DNA from: Plantibacter flavus
Lineage (GTDB): Bacteria; Actinomycetota; Actinomycetes; Actinomycetales; Microbacteriaceae
NCBI RefSeq assembly: GCF_900177615.1
Contig: NZ_FXAP01000004.1
Coordinates: 248,001-312,000 of the forward strand
Direction of reading: 5' to 3'
DNA: 64,000 bases
The position numbers and the translations under genes were made by a program. The notes beneath the pieces were generated by a model. It had not been told where the DNA came from. It ran no database searches and was given only the letters and a program-made list of their open reading frames with translations. This document shows positions 42,765-52,189 of the stretch, in pieces (the stretch's first letter is position 1; each line of letters starts with the position of its first letter).

Positions 42765-44537
42765 GTGACCAAAAGTGATGGCCCCGCGCAGCCAAAGGTG
42801 AGCGAGCCCTGCGGGGAACAGGATGCCCATCCCAAACGCCCCACTTCCCGCCGCGACTTCTTCCGCGCCGCAGGCTTCGGCGTCGCGGGTCTCGCTGCCG
42901 GGGGTGCCGTGGCCGGCGGGATCGCAGCCGCCACGGCGTCCAACCCGCAGGAGGACTACGGCTTCACGCCGCTCCCCAAGCGCAGCGAACCGGGGTTCGA
43001 CCACGTCGTCGTCGTGATGTTCGAGAACCGCTCGTTCGACCACATGCTCGGATGGCTCTACCCCGCGGGTGGCGAGCCGGCCAGCCAGACCTTCGACGGC
43101 CTCGCCCAGGGCGACTACAGCAACCCCGGCGAGTCCGGCGAAGCCGTCCCCGCCCACGTCTACACCGGCCCCACCGACCAGATCATGGCGCAACCAGACC
43201 CGGACCCCGGCGAGTTCTACCCACACGTCAACACGCAGCTCTTCGGCACCATCGACCCCGAGAGCAACGGCGACCTCCGCAACCCGCTCCAGCCGCCGTG
43301 GAACCTCCCGGCCGACACCTCCTCCCCCAAGAACGACGGCTTCGTCAAGGACTACATCGTCAACTCCACGCTCGCCCGCGGCCGCAAGCCGACGCCCGAG
43401 GAGTACTCCGCCGTGATGGGCGGTTTCTCACCAGAGATGCTGCCGGTGCTGTCCACGCTCGCGAAGAACTTCGGCGTCTACGACCACTGGTACGCGGCGG
43501 TCCCCTCCCAGACGTTCTGCAACCGCTCCTTCTTCCACGCGAGCACCTCCCACGGCTACGTCACCAACATCGAGGGCGACGGCATCGGCAAGTGGTTGAG
43601 CGCACCGGCCGTCCCCACCGTCTTCAACCGACTCGAGGAGGCCGGCAAGACCTGGCGCGTCTACTACGACGCCCAACAGGTCGTGTCCCTCACCGGTCTC
43701 CTGAGCGCGCCATCCATCGAGCAGTACTGGAAGAGCAACTTCCGCAGCATGGAGCAGTTCCACGAAGATGCGGCCAACGGTGACCTGCCCGACTACGCGT
43801 TCGTCGAACCACGCATGGTGTTCGACCACAACGACATGCACCCGCCGGTCGTCCGCCCCGACAACCCGGGCCGAGACGACGTCGACCCCGAGCTCGACTC
43901 CGCCTACTCAGACATGCGCGCCGGCGAGCAACTGCTCGGCGAGGTCTACACGGCGATCAAGCACGGGGCGTCGACCACCGGTTCCAACGCGATGAACACG
44001 GTCATGCTCGTCACCTTCGACGAGCACGGCGGCATCTACGACCACGTCGCACCACCTGAGGCGACCCCGCCGTCGGGCAAGCCGGAGGCGGGCGAGATGG
44101 GCTTCACCTTCGACCGCCTCGGCCTGCGGGTGCCGGCCATCGTCATCTCCGCGTACACGAAGGCCGGAAGCGTCATCAACGAGGAGATGCATCACGGCTC
44201 ACTCATGAAGACCCTCGCCGAGCTGCACGGCCTCGATCCGTTGACCGAACGCGACCGCACCGCCACGAGCATCTTCAACGCCGTGAACCTCACCTCACCG
44301 AGGCAACCGGTGCTCTGGCCGACGGTGACGCCCGCCTACGTGCCGCCGAACCCCGAGGCGAACGCCCGTGCCGACAAGGACAAGGACCGCAAGCGACCAC
44401 TCACCCCACCGGCCCTCGGACTCATCGGGATCCTCCTCGCGAAGTACGAACCCGGGGCCCCACTGCCCGACAACTACGCCGACGCGTACGAGGTGCTGAC
44501 GAAGCACGGTGAAGGGCTGTTCGGCACGCGGGACTGA
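42765..44537 (+). CDS. Tat-exported phosphoesterase (phospholipase C / acid phosphatase family)
   Basis: A 590-residue protein; GTG 42765 lies behind GGGGAGG. The twin-arginine signal SRRDFFRAAG (28-37) is followed by a hydrophobic Ala/Gly run. The catalytic domain begins with FDHVVVVMFENRSFDHMLGW, the metal/nucleophile motif of the phosphoesterase family (bacterial phospholipase C and AcpA), and includes DHWYAAVPSQTFCNRSFFHA, FDHNDMHPP and VTFDEHGGIYDHV with further metal ligands. It is exported folded and probably cleaves phosphate or phospholipid esters outside the cell. Monocistronic; a dispersed repeat follows. Confidence 0.92.
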   Translation: MTKSDGPAQPKVSEPCGEQDAHPKRPTSRRDFFRAAGFGVAGLAAGGAVAGGIAAATASNPQEDYGFTPLPKRSEPGFDHVVVVMFENRSFDHMLGWLYPAGGEPASQTFDGLAQGDYSNPGESGEAVPAHVYTGPTDQIMAQPDPDPGEFYPHVNTQLFGTIDPESNGDLRNPLQPPWNLPADTSSPKNDGFVKDYIVNSTLARGRKPTPEEYSAVMGGFSPEMLPVLSTLAKNFGVYDHWYAAVPSQTFCNRSFFHASTSHGYVTNIEGDGIGKWLSAPAVPTVFNRLEEAGKTWRVYYDAQQVVSLTGLLSAPSIEQYWKSNFRSMEQFHEDAANGDLPDYAFVEPRMVFDHNDMHPPVVRPDNPGRDDVDPELDSAYSDMRAGEQLLGEVYTAIKHGASTTGSNAMNTVMLVTFDEHGGIYDHVAPPEATPPSGKPEAGEMGFTFDRLGLRVPAIVISAYTKAGSVINEEMHHGSLMKTLAELHGLDPLTERDRTATSIFNAVNLTSPRQPVLWPTVTPAYVPPNPEANARADKDKDRKRPLTPPALGLIGILLAKYEPGAPLPDNYADAYEVLTKHGEGLFGTRD

Positions 44538-44977
44538 GTGGGCGGGGCTGCCCTTCGACAAGCTCAGGGACCGGAGCGGATCGCGACGGATTCGAACGCT
44601 CCGATTCTCCGCACCGCTCTGGCCTCTGCGCACCCCGCCTTATCCTTGAGCATCCTCCCGGCCTGAACACCCCACCTGATCCCGGAGCACCCACCCGATC
44701 CCGGAGGCCCCTCCCGATCCCGGAGCCCCCTCCCGATCCCCGAGCACCCCTCCCGATTCCTGGGCACCCCGCCCGATCCCGGAGCACCCCACCCGATCCC
44801 GGAGCCCCCTCCCGGTCCCCGAGCACCCCTCCCGATTCCTGGGCACACCGCCCGATCCCTGGGCACCCCACCCGATCCCGGAGCCCCCTCCCGATCCCGG
44901 GGCACCCACCCGATCCCGGAGCCCCCTCCCGGTCCCTGAGCTTGTCGAAGGGTGGCAACCTCCGTCGAGGTGCGACC
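44538..44977. repeat. Repeat-filled intergenic region
   Basis: Complete dispersed repeats at 44550-44573 (reverse) and 44931-44953 (forward) bracket a ~280-bp array (44660-44940) of about a dozen degenerate 20-23-bp units such as CCCGATCCCGGAGCACCCCA. The ends can pair. The array has open frames on both strands, but they have no start signals and consist of repeat-derived Gly/Arg/Pro text, so no gene is called. Confidence 0.85.
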
Positions 44978-45331
44978 TCAGAACTCGACGTCTGCCACCA
45001 GCGGGAACTCGGTGATCGGCTCTTCGCCCCACGGGGCGAGTTCCAGGTACGTCGGCCGGTCGTCCTCGATGAAGAGGAGTAGGCACGCGTTCGACGTAAT
45101 CGCCTCGAGGACCGTCTGACGCGTCGGGGCCGGTCGGCCGCCGCTGTCGGGAGTCAGGTCGATCGAGGGACAGGTGCCGCACCCGCACATCCCGTGCACC
45201 ATGACGCCTGGAAGCTGTCCCGCCCACCGTTCCCGATCAGAAACAGCGACGGCCCGGTCGGCACCGTGCTCCGTACCGCGGGCGATCAGTGCGACCAGGA
45301 GGTCACGCTCACGGACGGAGAGGGGGCGCAT
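44978..45331 (-). CDS. Small hypothetical protein with a CxCxxC motif
   Basis: A 117-residue soluble protein. The middle has HGMCGCGTCPSIDL, a tight cysteine cluster that may bind a metal ion. The C-terminal part (LLLFIEDDRPTYLELAPWGE) looks like a compact alpha/beta domain. Start ATG 45331; a good ribosome site is not obvious. Codon use is normal for the region, and the frame ends exactly where the repeat array begins. Family not recognised. Confidence 0.6.
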   Translation of the reverse strand: MRPLSVRERDLLVALIARGTEHGADRAVAVSDRERWAGQLPGVMVHGMCGCGTCPSIDLTPDSGGRPAPTRQTVLEAITSNACLLLFIEDDRPTYLELAPWGEEPITEFPLVADVEF

Positions 45332-45481
45332 AGGGCGAGTGTACGCGGGGCACTCGAACGCCCCCCTCCCCGGCCGAACCTACCGACGCGGCAGCACGCA
45401 ACACATGCTGGTTAAATATCCCAGATCAAGGGCACAATCGGTCGTCCTTCGAATGTCGGTGGCTCATGTTTGGATGGTCCC

Positions 45482-47080
45482 ATGTCCAGCAGCCCACGCG
45501 TTCCCCTTGGTCCGGTCTCCGCCGACCCCTTGGGCACGCTGGGCGAGACGGTGTCCGAGCTCCTGCGCACCTGGTCGGGCGCGCTCGACCCGATCCGACC
45601 GGGCGACGACGCCATCGAGCAGCTCGCCGGCATGAACGACGCGGGCGTGGTCCGCGTCCTCGACCAGCTGGGTGCAGTGCAGCACGTCGTCGAGGTCCTG
45701 GCAGCACGTGTCATGGGCTCGGTGTCCGAGCGCTCCCGAGGCGGCATCGTCGGCCACGACCCGCTGGCCCGCAGCCACGGGTATGCGACGCCGGCCGTCA
45801 TGCTCTCGGAACGGTGGCGGATGCCTCGCGGACGCGCCGCCACGATCACCTCGGTCGGCCAGGCGATCACCCCCAAACGCGCCCTCACCGGTGACGTCAT
45901 CGAGTGCGACCGCCCCGAGATCGCTGCCGCCATCGAACCCCGGCCCGCCGTCGACGCACCCTGCCTGCCGCTGTCCGAAGGCGACAACCCGACGTGCACG
46001 GTCGACCACGATGAGGCGACCACCCCATGCGGCTTCGTCCGGTCCGCACTCAGCGTCGAGGGCGCGGGCATCCTGCTGCGAGAGCTACGGCTCGTGAGCT
46101 CCGGTGTCGACGCCGAACGCGTCCACCGTTCCGTCAGCGCCGGCATCGAGCACTGCGACGGCGCGCCGCTCGCCGAGGTCAGCAGCCTCGCCAAGCTCGT
46201 CCGCACCGGCCTCGACCAAGACGGCCCCGTGCCGCGCGAGATAGCGCTCCGGAAGCAGCAGCGCTGCACCCTCCGCGAACTCCCCGACGGCATGACCGAG
46301 CTCCGCGCCTTCCTCGCACCCCAGGCGGCGGGATGGATCCGCGCGACGATGGACGCCGTCGTCGGTAAGCAGCTGCGGCAGGTACGGTTCGTCGATCCAT
46401 CGGCTGACGCCGCCGCAACTCCTGACGCAGGCGACGCGCTGCCCTCCGCCGATCCGTTCGACGACGCCTACGTTCCAGCCGCAGAAATGCCCGACACCCG
46501 CACGATGGACGAACGGCGGGTGGAGGCACTGGTCGAGGTCTTCCGCCACGCCGCGGGTTGCGAGACGGCGGTCATGGAACTGGCGCCCGTCTCCCTCATC
46601 ATCCGCATGGACGAACCCGATCTGGCCGACGCCAGCCCCTGGTCCGACGGCAAGGCCTTCATCGACGGCGTCTCGGAACCGATCACCGCCGGTACGGCAC
46701 GACGCATGGCGGCGGACGGCCGCATCATCCCCATGGTGCTCGGCGGGCCGTCCCAGGTGCTCGACCTCGGCGTCGGCACACGATTGTTCACCAGAAACCA
46801 GAAGCTGGCCCTCGCCGAACGCGACGGTGGGTGTGCCTGGACCGGTTGTACCCATCCACCGTCGTACACCGAGGCCCATCACCTCGTCTGGTGGTCACGG
46901 GGCGGACCGACCGACCTGTCCAACGGCATCCTGCTCTGCGGCTTCCATCACCATCGCATCCACAACGACGGATGGGAGGTCGTCGTGCGCGACCACGTGC
47001 CCTGGTTCATCCCACCCGCGCATGTCGACCCGCATCGCATTCCACGACGCGGCGGCAAACCGAGGCTGCGAGCCGCCTGA
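45482..47080 (+). CDS. DUF222 / HNH endonuclease domain protein (13E12-type)
   Basis: A 532-residue protein. The long N-terminal DUF222 region contains ERWRMPRGRAATITSVGQAI. The C-terminal HNH nuclease reads CAWTGCTHPPSYTEAHHLVW, then WSRGGPTDLSNGILLCGFHH and HRIHNDGW, with the zinc-type cysteines, the HH pair and the final His. Start is ATG 45482, four codons inside a TTG-initiated frame. Such genes exist in many copies in actinobacterial genomes, often as mobile or repeat-like families; their function is unknown, and a homing or genome-plasticity role is speculative. No neighbouring gene appears functionally linked. Confidence 0.9.
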   Translation: MSSSPRVPLGPVSADPLGTLGETVSELLRTWSGALDPIRPGDDAIEQLAGMNDAGVVRVLDQLGAVQHVVEVLAARVMGSVSERSRGGIVGHDPLARSHGYATPAVMLSERWRMPRGRAATITSVGQAITPKRALTGDVIECDRPEIAAAIEPRPAVDAPCLPLSEGDNPTCTVDHDEATTPCGFVRSALSVEGAGILLRELRLVSSGVDAERVHRSVSAGIEHCDGAPLAEVSSLAKLVRTGLDQDGPVPREIALRKQQRCTLRELPDGMTELRAFLAPQAAGWIRATMDAVVGKQLRQVRFVDPSADAAATPDAGDALPSADPFDDAYVPAAEMPDTRTMDERRVEALVEVFRHAAGCETAVMELAPVSLIIRMDEPDLADASPWSDGKAFIDGVSEPITAGTARRMAADGRIIPMVLGGPSQVLDLGVGTRLFTRNQKLALAERDGGCAWTGCTHPPSYTEAHHLVWWSRGGPTDLSNGILLCGFHHHRIHNDGWEVVVRDHVPWFIPPAHVDPHRIPRRGGKPRLRAA

Positions 47081-47247
47081 CGACGGCACGCTGCGTGACC
47101 CCGCCGCGCCACGGTGGGCGCCCTGCGCGCGCCGGCACCTGATCGCCAGCCGCGACCTCCCTGCGGATTCGCTCCAATCCACGTCCCTCCCTGCTCCGAA
47201 CCCGAATCGCGCAGTATTGCGCCATCCAACGAAGGAGCACTTGCACA

Positions 47248-48774
47248 ATGACGTCACCGCTCAAACGATCACTCGCAGTTCTGGGCGTCATCGCGCTCAG
47301 TGCCGCCGGTATCGCGCTCACGGGCCTTCCCGCCCAGGCGCTTCCATCCTCGGCCACCATCGCAGCGCCCGACTGCGCCGTCCCAGCCGCCGCCACCGTC
47401 AGCATCTCGGTCAGCAACGCAGCCGACGACGCCACCGACCTCACCTACAAGATCGTCCAGGACTACGGCACCGTCCTGTTCGACAACGTCACGCTCGCTC
47501 CTGGCGAGAGCGACGACTACGTCATCCCCGTGACCGAAGACGTGTCCACCCCGCTCCAGGTCATCGACGTCACCGGTGGCGTCATCGCCGGTGCCGTGCA
47601 GACGGCGAACTGTACACCGAACTTCAGCCCGACGGCCACGGCCACCATCGGTGAGGCCAGCTGTGTCCTCCCCTCGGGTGGCATCGTGCCGCCCTCGCCC
47701 GGGTTTCTCTGGACCTTCGACAACTCGTCCGGCGTCGGAGCGGCGGATTACGAGTTCGTGAAGAACGACACGGTCGTCGAGAGCGGCACGCTCGCGGCCG
47801 GTGAGACGCGAAGCTACGCCGCATCGCTCACCCCGAACGAGAGCGGCACGTCGGCGATCCGATCGGTGGACGCCGCAGGTGACCCCGTGGTCGTCGCCAC
47901 CGGCTCATTCGACCTCGACTGCGAGCCGGGCCCGGCCCCGACGGGCGCCGTGACCGACGCATCGTGCGAGATCCCGACCGGAGGTGTCCTCGTCCCCACC
48001 ATCCCGGGCGTCGAGTACACGTTCGACAACAGCCTCGGCACGTCCGACGCAGCGTATGCGTTCCTCGACGGCGACACCGTGGTCGAGAGCGGAACCGTGG
48101 CCGAGGGCGAGACGAGAGTCCGATCCTGGTCGTTGACCGAAGACCTCGAGACCGTCGTCTCCGTCACGGCTGAGGACACGTCCGGTGAACCGGTCGTCCT
48201 CGACTCCAAGACGGTCACGTTGGACTGCGTCGCGAACACGCCGACGATCGTCGCTCCCGCCACCGATGCCGTCGTCACCACCCCGACGACGACCATCAGC
48301 GGCACCGGCGACGCGGGCGAGACCATCACCATCGTGATCACCCCGGCGAACGACGACGCGACTCCGGTCGAACAAGCCGACGCCTTCGCCGCAGCAGCGG
48401 TCGCGGTCCCCGCCACCCTCACCACGACCGTCCAGGCCGACGGCACGTTCTCCCTCCCGGTCGAGCTGGCCGACGGCGCGTACCTCGTCTCGGCCTCAGC
48501 GACCCGCGCGGCGAGCGCGAGTGGCGTCGTCCCGGAGAGCACGTCGCCGTTCTCAACCCCGACGGCGTTCTCCGTGGCGATCGCCGCTCAGCCGGGCACG
48601 ACTCCGGGCACCGGCGGTGGGACCACCGTCTCCCCGGCCGGCTCGAACGCCGGCGGTGGGAACGGGACGCTCGCGAACACCGGCGTGGAGGCGGCTCCCT
48701 TCGCCGCTCTGGCCGCGATGCTCCTCCTCCTCGGTGGAGCGGTGACCGTGCTGATGCGACGTCGCGCGGCCTGA
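47248..48774 (+). CDS. LAXTG-anchored surface protein with repeated modules
   Basis: A 508-residue protein. AAGGAG precedes ATG 47248. A signal peptide ends LPAQA/LPSS. Three related ~100-residue modules follow, each with a pair of distant cysteines and the text SGTLAAGETRSYAASLTPNE or ESGTVAEGETRVRSWSLTED. One Ig-like module (TPTTTISGTGDAGETITIVI) follows, then a Gly/Ser/Pro stalk, LANTG, a membrane helix and RRRAA. Sortase E-type anchoring is inferred from the LAXTG motif. Probably a structural or adhesive envelope protein. A strong terminator follows the stop. Confidence 0.87.
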   Translation: MTSPLKRSLAVLGVIALSAAGIALTGLPAQALPSSATIAAPDCAVPAAATVSISVSNAADDATDLTYKIVQDYGTVLFDNVTLAPGESDDYVIPVTEDVSTPLQVIDVTGGVIAGAVQTANCTPNFSPTATATIGEASCVLPSGGIVPPSPGFLWTFDNSSGVGAADYEFVKNDTVVESGTLAAGETRSYAASLTPNESGTSAIRSVDAAGDPVVVATGSFDLDCEPGPAPTGAVTDASCEIPTGGVLVPTIPGVEYTFDNSLGTSDAAYAFLDGDTVVESGTVAEGETRVRSWSLTEDLETVVSVTAEDTSGEPVVLDSKTVTLDCVANTPTIVAPATDAVVTTPTTTISGTGDAGETITIVITPANDDATPVEQADAFAAAAVAVPATLTTTVQADGTFSLPVELADGAYLVSASATRAASASGVVPESTSPFSTPTAFSVAIAAQPGTTPGTGGGTTVSPAGSNAGGGNGTLANTGVEAAPFAALAAMLLLLGGAVTVLMRRRAA

Positions 48775-48800
48775 CCACACCAGGCGACCCGTTCGCCGAC

Positions 48801-48838
48801 CGAGACCCGCCGAGCGCACTCGCGCTCGGCAGGTCTCG
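48801..48838 (+). terminator. Intrinsic terminator after the LANTG surface protein
   Basis: A 16-bp stem with one internal mismatch (arms 48801-48817 and 48822-48838, ACTC loop), starting 26 nt after the stop codon and followed by TCGTGAC rather than a strong T-run. Confidence 0.8.
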
Positions 48839-49246
48839 TCGTGACACCGGAGGACCGAACCGACAGGAATCGGTGCATGGAACCGTGACGTCGAATCGAC
48901 CCAATCCGGCCGGGACACTGCTCCGAACAAGAGGTTCCGGTCATTTTCGTTACCCGAATGCGCAAATGGTCGGCGCGCAACGCCTGGTCCGAGCGGCCCG
49001 GCCGATGCGACCGGGCGGAGCACAGCAACGGGGCTGCCGCTCCGCCCTTCCCTCCCGCCCTCGAATCGAGCGGTCTCCCGAGCCCTTCGACAAGCTCAGG
49101 GACCGGGGGTATCGGTCGCTGAGGCTGTCGAAGTACACCACGCTGCACCCAGCCGGCCGCAGCAGCCATCCGTGGGCCCCTCGACAAGCTCAGGGAGCGG
49201 GCGCGGTCACTGAGCGTGACGACGTGTCAGCACCCCTGCGACAGCA

Positions 49247-49286
49247 CGAAGCCCCGCCCTCGACCGGAGTCGACGACGGGGCTTCG
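49247..49286 (-). terminator. Intrinsic terminator after the LADTG surface protein
   Basis: CGAAGCCCCG (49247-49256) pairs with CGGGGCTTCG (49277-49286), with a further TCGAC/GTCGA stem inside the loop. It lies 10 nt beyond the stop of the minus-strand gene. Confidence 0.8.
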
Positions 49287-49296
49287 CAGGGTGAGA

Positions 49297-50394
49297 CTAG
49301 GCCGTGACCTGCGCGCCCTTGCGGCGAGCAGCTGCGAACAGCATGCCGGCAGCGCCGAGGAGCAGCAGCGCGGCAGCGCCACCGACGAGGACACCCGAGT
49401 CCGAGCCGGTGTCAGCCAGCGTCGGGACAGGGGCGCCAGCGGCGACCGGGTCAGCGATGACGGCGATCGCGTCCTCGGCGAAGACACCCGCGCTGTCAGT
49501 CACGCGGAAGGTGTACGTACCGACCTGGATGCCCTCGCCCACGAAGGTGAGGTCAGCTACGGCGAAACCACCGTCTGCGTCGGCGATGACCGTGTCGCCA
49601 CCGTCAGCGGATCCGAAGACCTCGCCGTTGGGGTCGATGACGCTGATCGTCAGGGTGTCACCCGGAGTGAAGCCCGTGACAGTCACCGCGAAGCCTGCAC
49701 CGCCGGGGCGGACGTCGGAGAAGTAGATCGTGTCGGGGTCGACGACCACCAGCGGGTCGAAGACCGGAGCGACGACCGGAGCGGCGAAGTTGTAGGTGTC
49801 GCCGTCGAACGTCACGGACTGCAGCGTGTCGACCGTGCCGGCGTTGGCGAGCACGCCGAACGAGAGCAGATTGAACGAACCGAGAGCCGCACTGAGCTCG
49901 TCGACCGTGTAGACGGCGTCGTTGGCGATCCCCGGGACGGTCTCGCTGGCGACCCAGTTGCCGCCGACGTTCGCAGCACCCGGCAGCTCCGGACGGAGCG
50001 TGGTGAAGGTCGTGTCGTCGCCGTCCGCGAACACCGGCACCTGGAAGTACAGGCTGTCCGACACCGAGGCGTAGCTGGCGGACTCGACGAGCTGTGCGAA
50101 CGTGACCCCGACGCCGTCGACGGCGACGCCGCCGGTCTCGTTGTAGCCGTAGATGATCTGCGAGTTGCCGGTCATGGTGAGGCCAGCATCGCTGAGCGTC
50201 GCGGGGGCACCAGGCGTGGCATACCCTTCGTGCCAGCCTGCGTAAGCCCCTGGCTCGATGCTGCCCTGAATCTGGTCTGCGGTGACCTGGATCTCAGCTG
50301 CGGATGCGGGTCCGGCGATGAGGAGGGTGGATCCGGCGACAACTGCGAGGCCGGTGGCGAGAGCCGCAGTGCGGCGTGACGTCTTCAAATTCAC
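49297..50394 (-). CDS. LAXTG-anchored surface protein
   Basis: A 365-residue protein. A signal peptide (ALATGLAVVAGSTLLIAGPA) ends SAA/EIQV. A unique N-terminal domain of ~200 residues has no cysteine (AGWHEGYATPGAPATL at its start). An Ig-like module follows (GFTPGDTLTISVIDPNGEVF), then LADTG, a membrane helix and RRKGAQVTA. GTG 50394 is the longest plausible start; the ribosome site is weak. Its upstream region (50395-50543) carries AT-rich CTATTAACTTTCCC, a possible promoter. Function unknown; it clusters with two other LAXTG proteins. Confidence 0.85.
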   Translation of the reverse strand: MNLKTSRRTAALATGLAVVAGSTLLIAGPASAAEIQVTADQIQGSIEPGAYAGWHEGYATPGAPATLSDAGLTMTGNSQIIYGYNETGGVAVDGVGVTFAQLVESASYASVSDSLYFQVPVFADGDDTTFTTLRPELPGAANVGGNWVASETVPGIANDAVYTVDELSAALGSFNLLSFGVLANAGTVDTLQSVTFDGDTYNFAAPVVAPVFDPLVVVDPDTIYFSDVRPGGAGFAVTVTGFTPGDTLTISVIDPNGEVFGSADGGDTVIADADGGFAVADLTFVGEGIQVGTYTFRVTDSAGVFAEDAIAVIADPVAAGAPVPTLADTGSDSGVLVGGAAALLLLGAAGMLFAAARRKGAQVTA

Positions 50395-50953
50395 TGAGGT
50401 GAGTACTTTCGTCTAGGGGTCCGACAGGCGCGACGTACCTGTTGGTTTTCTGAGACTAAGCGGATTCCCAGGGAAAGTTAATAGGGGGAACCACTCATTC
50501 TTTTGTCCTCCGCACGGGGGACACGCGGGCGAGGGTCGCCCAGCGGCCCTTCGACAAGCTCAGGGACCGGGAGAGGTACTCAGGGACCGGAAGAGGAGCC
50601 CGGGGCCCGATCCGGTCACTGAGCCTGTCGAAGTGCGCCCGAGGAACCCGGTCCGACGTGGGGGCACCCATCGGCCCTTCGACAAGCTCAGGGACCGGAA
50701 GAGGTACTCAGGGACCGGAAGAGGAGCCCGGGGACCAATCCGGTCACTGAGCCTGTCGAAGTGCGCCCGAGGAACCCGGTCCGACGTGGGGGCACCCATC
50801 GGCCCTTCGACAAGCTCAGGGACCGGAAGAGGTACTCGAGGACGCCTTCGGTCACTGAGCTTGTCGAAGTGCGATCAGGGACCGGAGGAGGTACTCGGGA
50901 CGCCTTCGGTCACTGAGCTTGTCGAAGTGCGCTCCGGGACCGGAGCAGCGGGA
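50395..50953. repeat. 128-bp tandem repeat array of composite dispersed elements
   Basis: The first ~150 bases are the upstream region of the LADTG protein. From 50544 a 128-bp unit begins (reverse element, spacer, forward GGTCACTGAGCCTGTCGAAG variant, spacer); its next copies start at 50672 and 50800, the first two nearly identical, and shorter derivatives run to ~50950. Each unit can form a cruciform. It ends right at the ackA stop codon. No gene is supported. Confidence 0.9.
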
Positions 50954-52177
50954 CTACGCGAGGGCGGCGACCGTCTGCCGGGCGATCTCGAGTTCCTCGT
51001 TCGTGGGGACGACGAGGACGGTCACCGGGGAGTCGTCCGTCGAGATCACCCGGATGCCACGAGCACGCTCGGCGTTGCGGTCCTCGTCGAGGATGATGCC
51101 GAGCCCTTCGAGCCCCTGCACCGCACCCGCGCGGATCAACGGCGCGTTCTCGCCGACACCGGCGGTGAACACGACGACGTCGAGGCCACCGAGGACCGCG
51201 AGGTACGCGCCGAGGTAGTGACGCAGGCGGTGAACGGTCACGTCGAGCGCGAGCTGCGCCGCTTCGTCGCCCTTCGACGCCGACTCGGTGACGTCGCGCA
51301 TGTCTCCGGTACCCGACAGCCCCAGCAGTCCACTGCGGCGGTTGAGCAACGTGTCGAGCTCATCGAACCCGAGCCCCGCCTTGCGATGCAGGTGGAAGAG
51401 CACCGCGGGGTCGAGGTCGCCGGAGCGCGTCCCCATGACGAGTCCTTCGAGCGGCGTCATGCCCATCGAGGTGTCGACCGAGCGGCCGCCGTCGATCGCG
51501 CACGCCGACGCACCGTTGCCGAGGTGGAAGACGATCTGCTTCAGCTCACCGAGCGGACGGTCGAGGAACGCCGCAGCCGCCTCCGACACGAACTTGTGCG
51601 AGGTGCCGTGGAAGCCGTACCGACGCACGCGGTGCTTCGCGGCAAGCTCCGCGTCGATCGCGTACGTGTACGCCGCGGCCGGGATGGTCTGGTGGAACGC
51701 CGTGTCGAACACCGCCACGTGCGGGACGTCGGGGAACGCGACCTGTGCCGCGTTGATGCCCTGCAGGTTCGCCGGGTTGTGCAGCGGGGCGAGCTCGGAG
51801 ATGTCCTCGATGTTGATCTTCACCAGGTCCGTCACCACCGTCGGCTCGAAGAAGCGCTTCCCACCGTGCACCACCCGGTGGCCGACCGCGATCGGCGCAT
51901 GCTCGTCGAGTGACGGCCCGTGCTCGGCGAACGCGTCGAGCATGACCCGGAACCCGGCCGTGTGGTCGGGGATCGCCCGCTCGATGACCCAGCGCTCCTC
52001 GATGGGCGGCGTCGTCGCACCCGCGGCATCCGGGAGGTACGACCGGTGCTCGGCGGCACCCGTCGCGTCGCCGATGCGTTCGACGAGTCCGCTGGCGAGC
52101 GTCCTCTCCGTCTCGACATCGATGAGCTGGTACTTGAACGACGAGGAACCGGAGTTCACCACGAGGACGGTGGGCAT
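50954..52177 (-). CDS. ackA: Acetate kinase
   Basis: A 407-residue enzyme that makes ATP and acetate from acetyl phosphate. Family marks in order: VLVVNSGSSSFKYQL, GHRVVHGG, FDTAFHQTIP (catalytic Asp region), RRYGFHGTSHKFV, FHLGNGASACAI (phosphate loop) and FTAGVGENAP. Length is normal. It follows pta with only 12 nt between, so the two form the standard overflow-metabolism operon. ATG 52177 follows the pta stop directly. Confidence 0.97.
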   Translation of the reverse strand: MPTVLVVNSGSSSFKYQLIDVETERTLASGLVERIGDATGAAEHRSYLPDAAGATTPPIEERWVIERAIPDHTAGFRVMLDAFAEHGPSLDEHAPIAVGHRVVHGGKRFFEPTVVTDLVKINIEDISELAPLHNPANLQGINAAQVAFPDVPHVAVFDTAFHQTIPAAAYTYAIDAELAAKHRVRRYGFHGTSHKFVSEAAAAFLDRPLGELKQIVFHLGNGASACAIDGGRSVDTSMGMTPLEGLVMGTRSGDLDPAVLFHLHRKAGLGFDELDTLLNRRSGLLGLSGTGDMRDVTESASKGDEAAQLALDVTVHRLRHYLGAYLAVLGGLDVVVFTAGVGENAPLIRAGAVQGLEGLGIILDEDRNAERARGIRVISTDDSPVTVLVVPTNEELEIARQTVAALA

Positions 52178-52189
52178 GTGCGTCTGGAC

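Larger units (their letters stand above)
48775..49296. repeat. Intergenic region with terminators and dispersed repeats
   Basis: Besides the terminators at 48801-48838 and 49247-49286 it holds dispersed repeats: a reverse copy 49082-49104 (CCCTTCGACAAGCTCAGGGA), a diverged forward copy 49114-49133 and another reverse copy 49175-49194. No gene is supported. Confidence 0.75.

Noticed and set aside
44660-44940. Gly/Arg-rich minus-strand frames next to the CxCxxC protein
   Set aside because: Repeat-derived text without a start signal or any compositional sign of coding.
50544-50950. Possible CRISPR array
   Set aside because: The units are long, composite and contain no unique spacers between constant repeats, and no cas gene is near. 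The same elements are scattered singly across the window.
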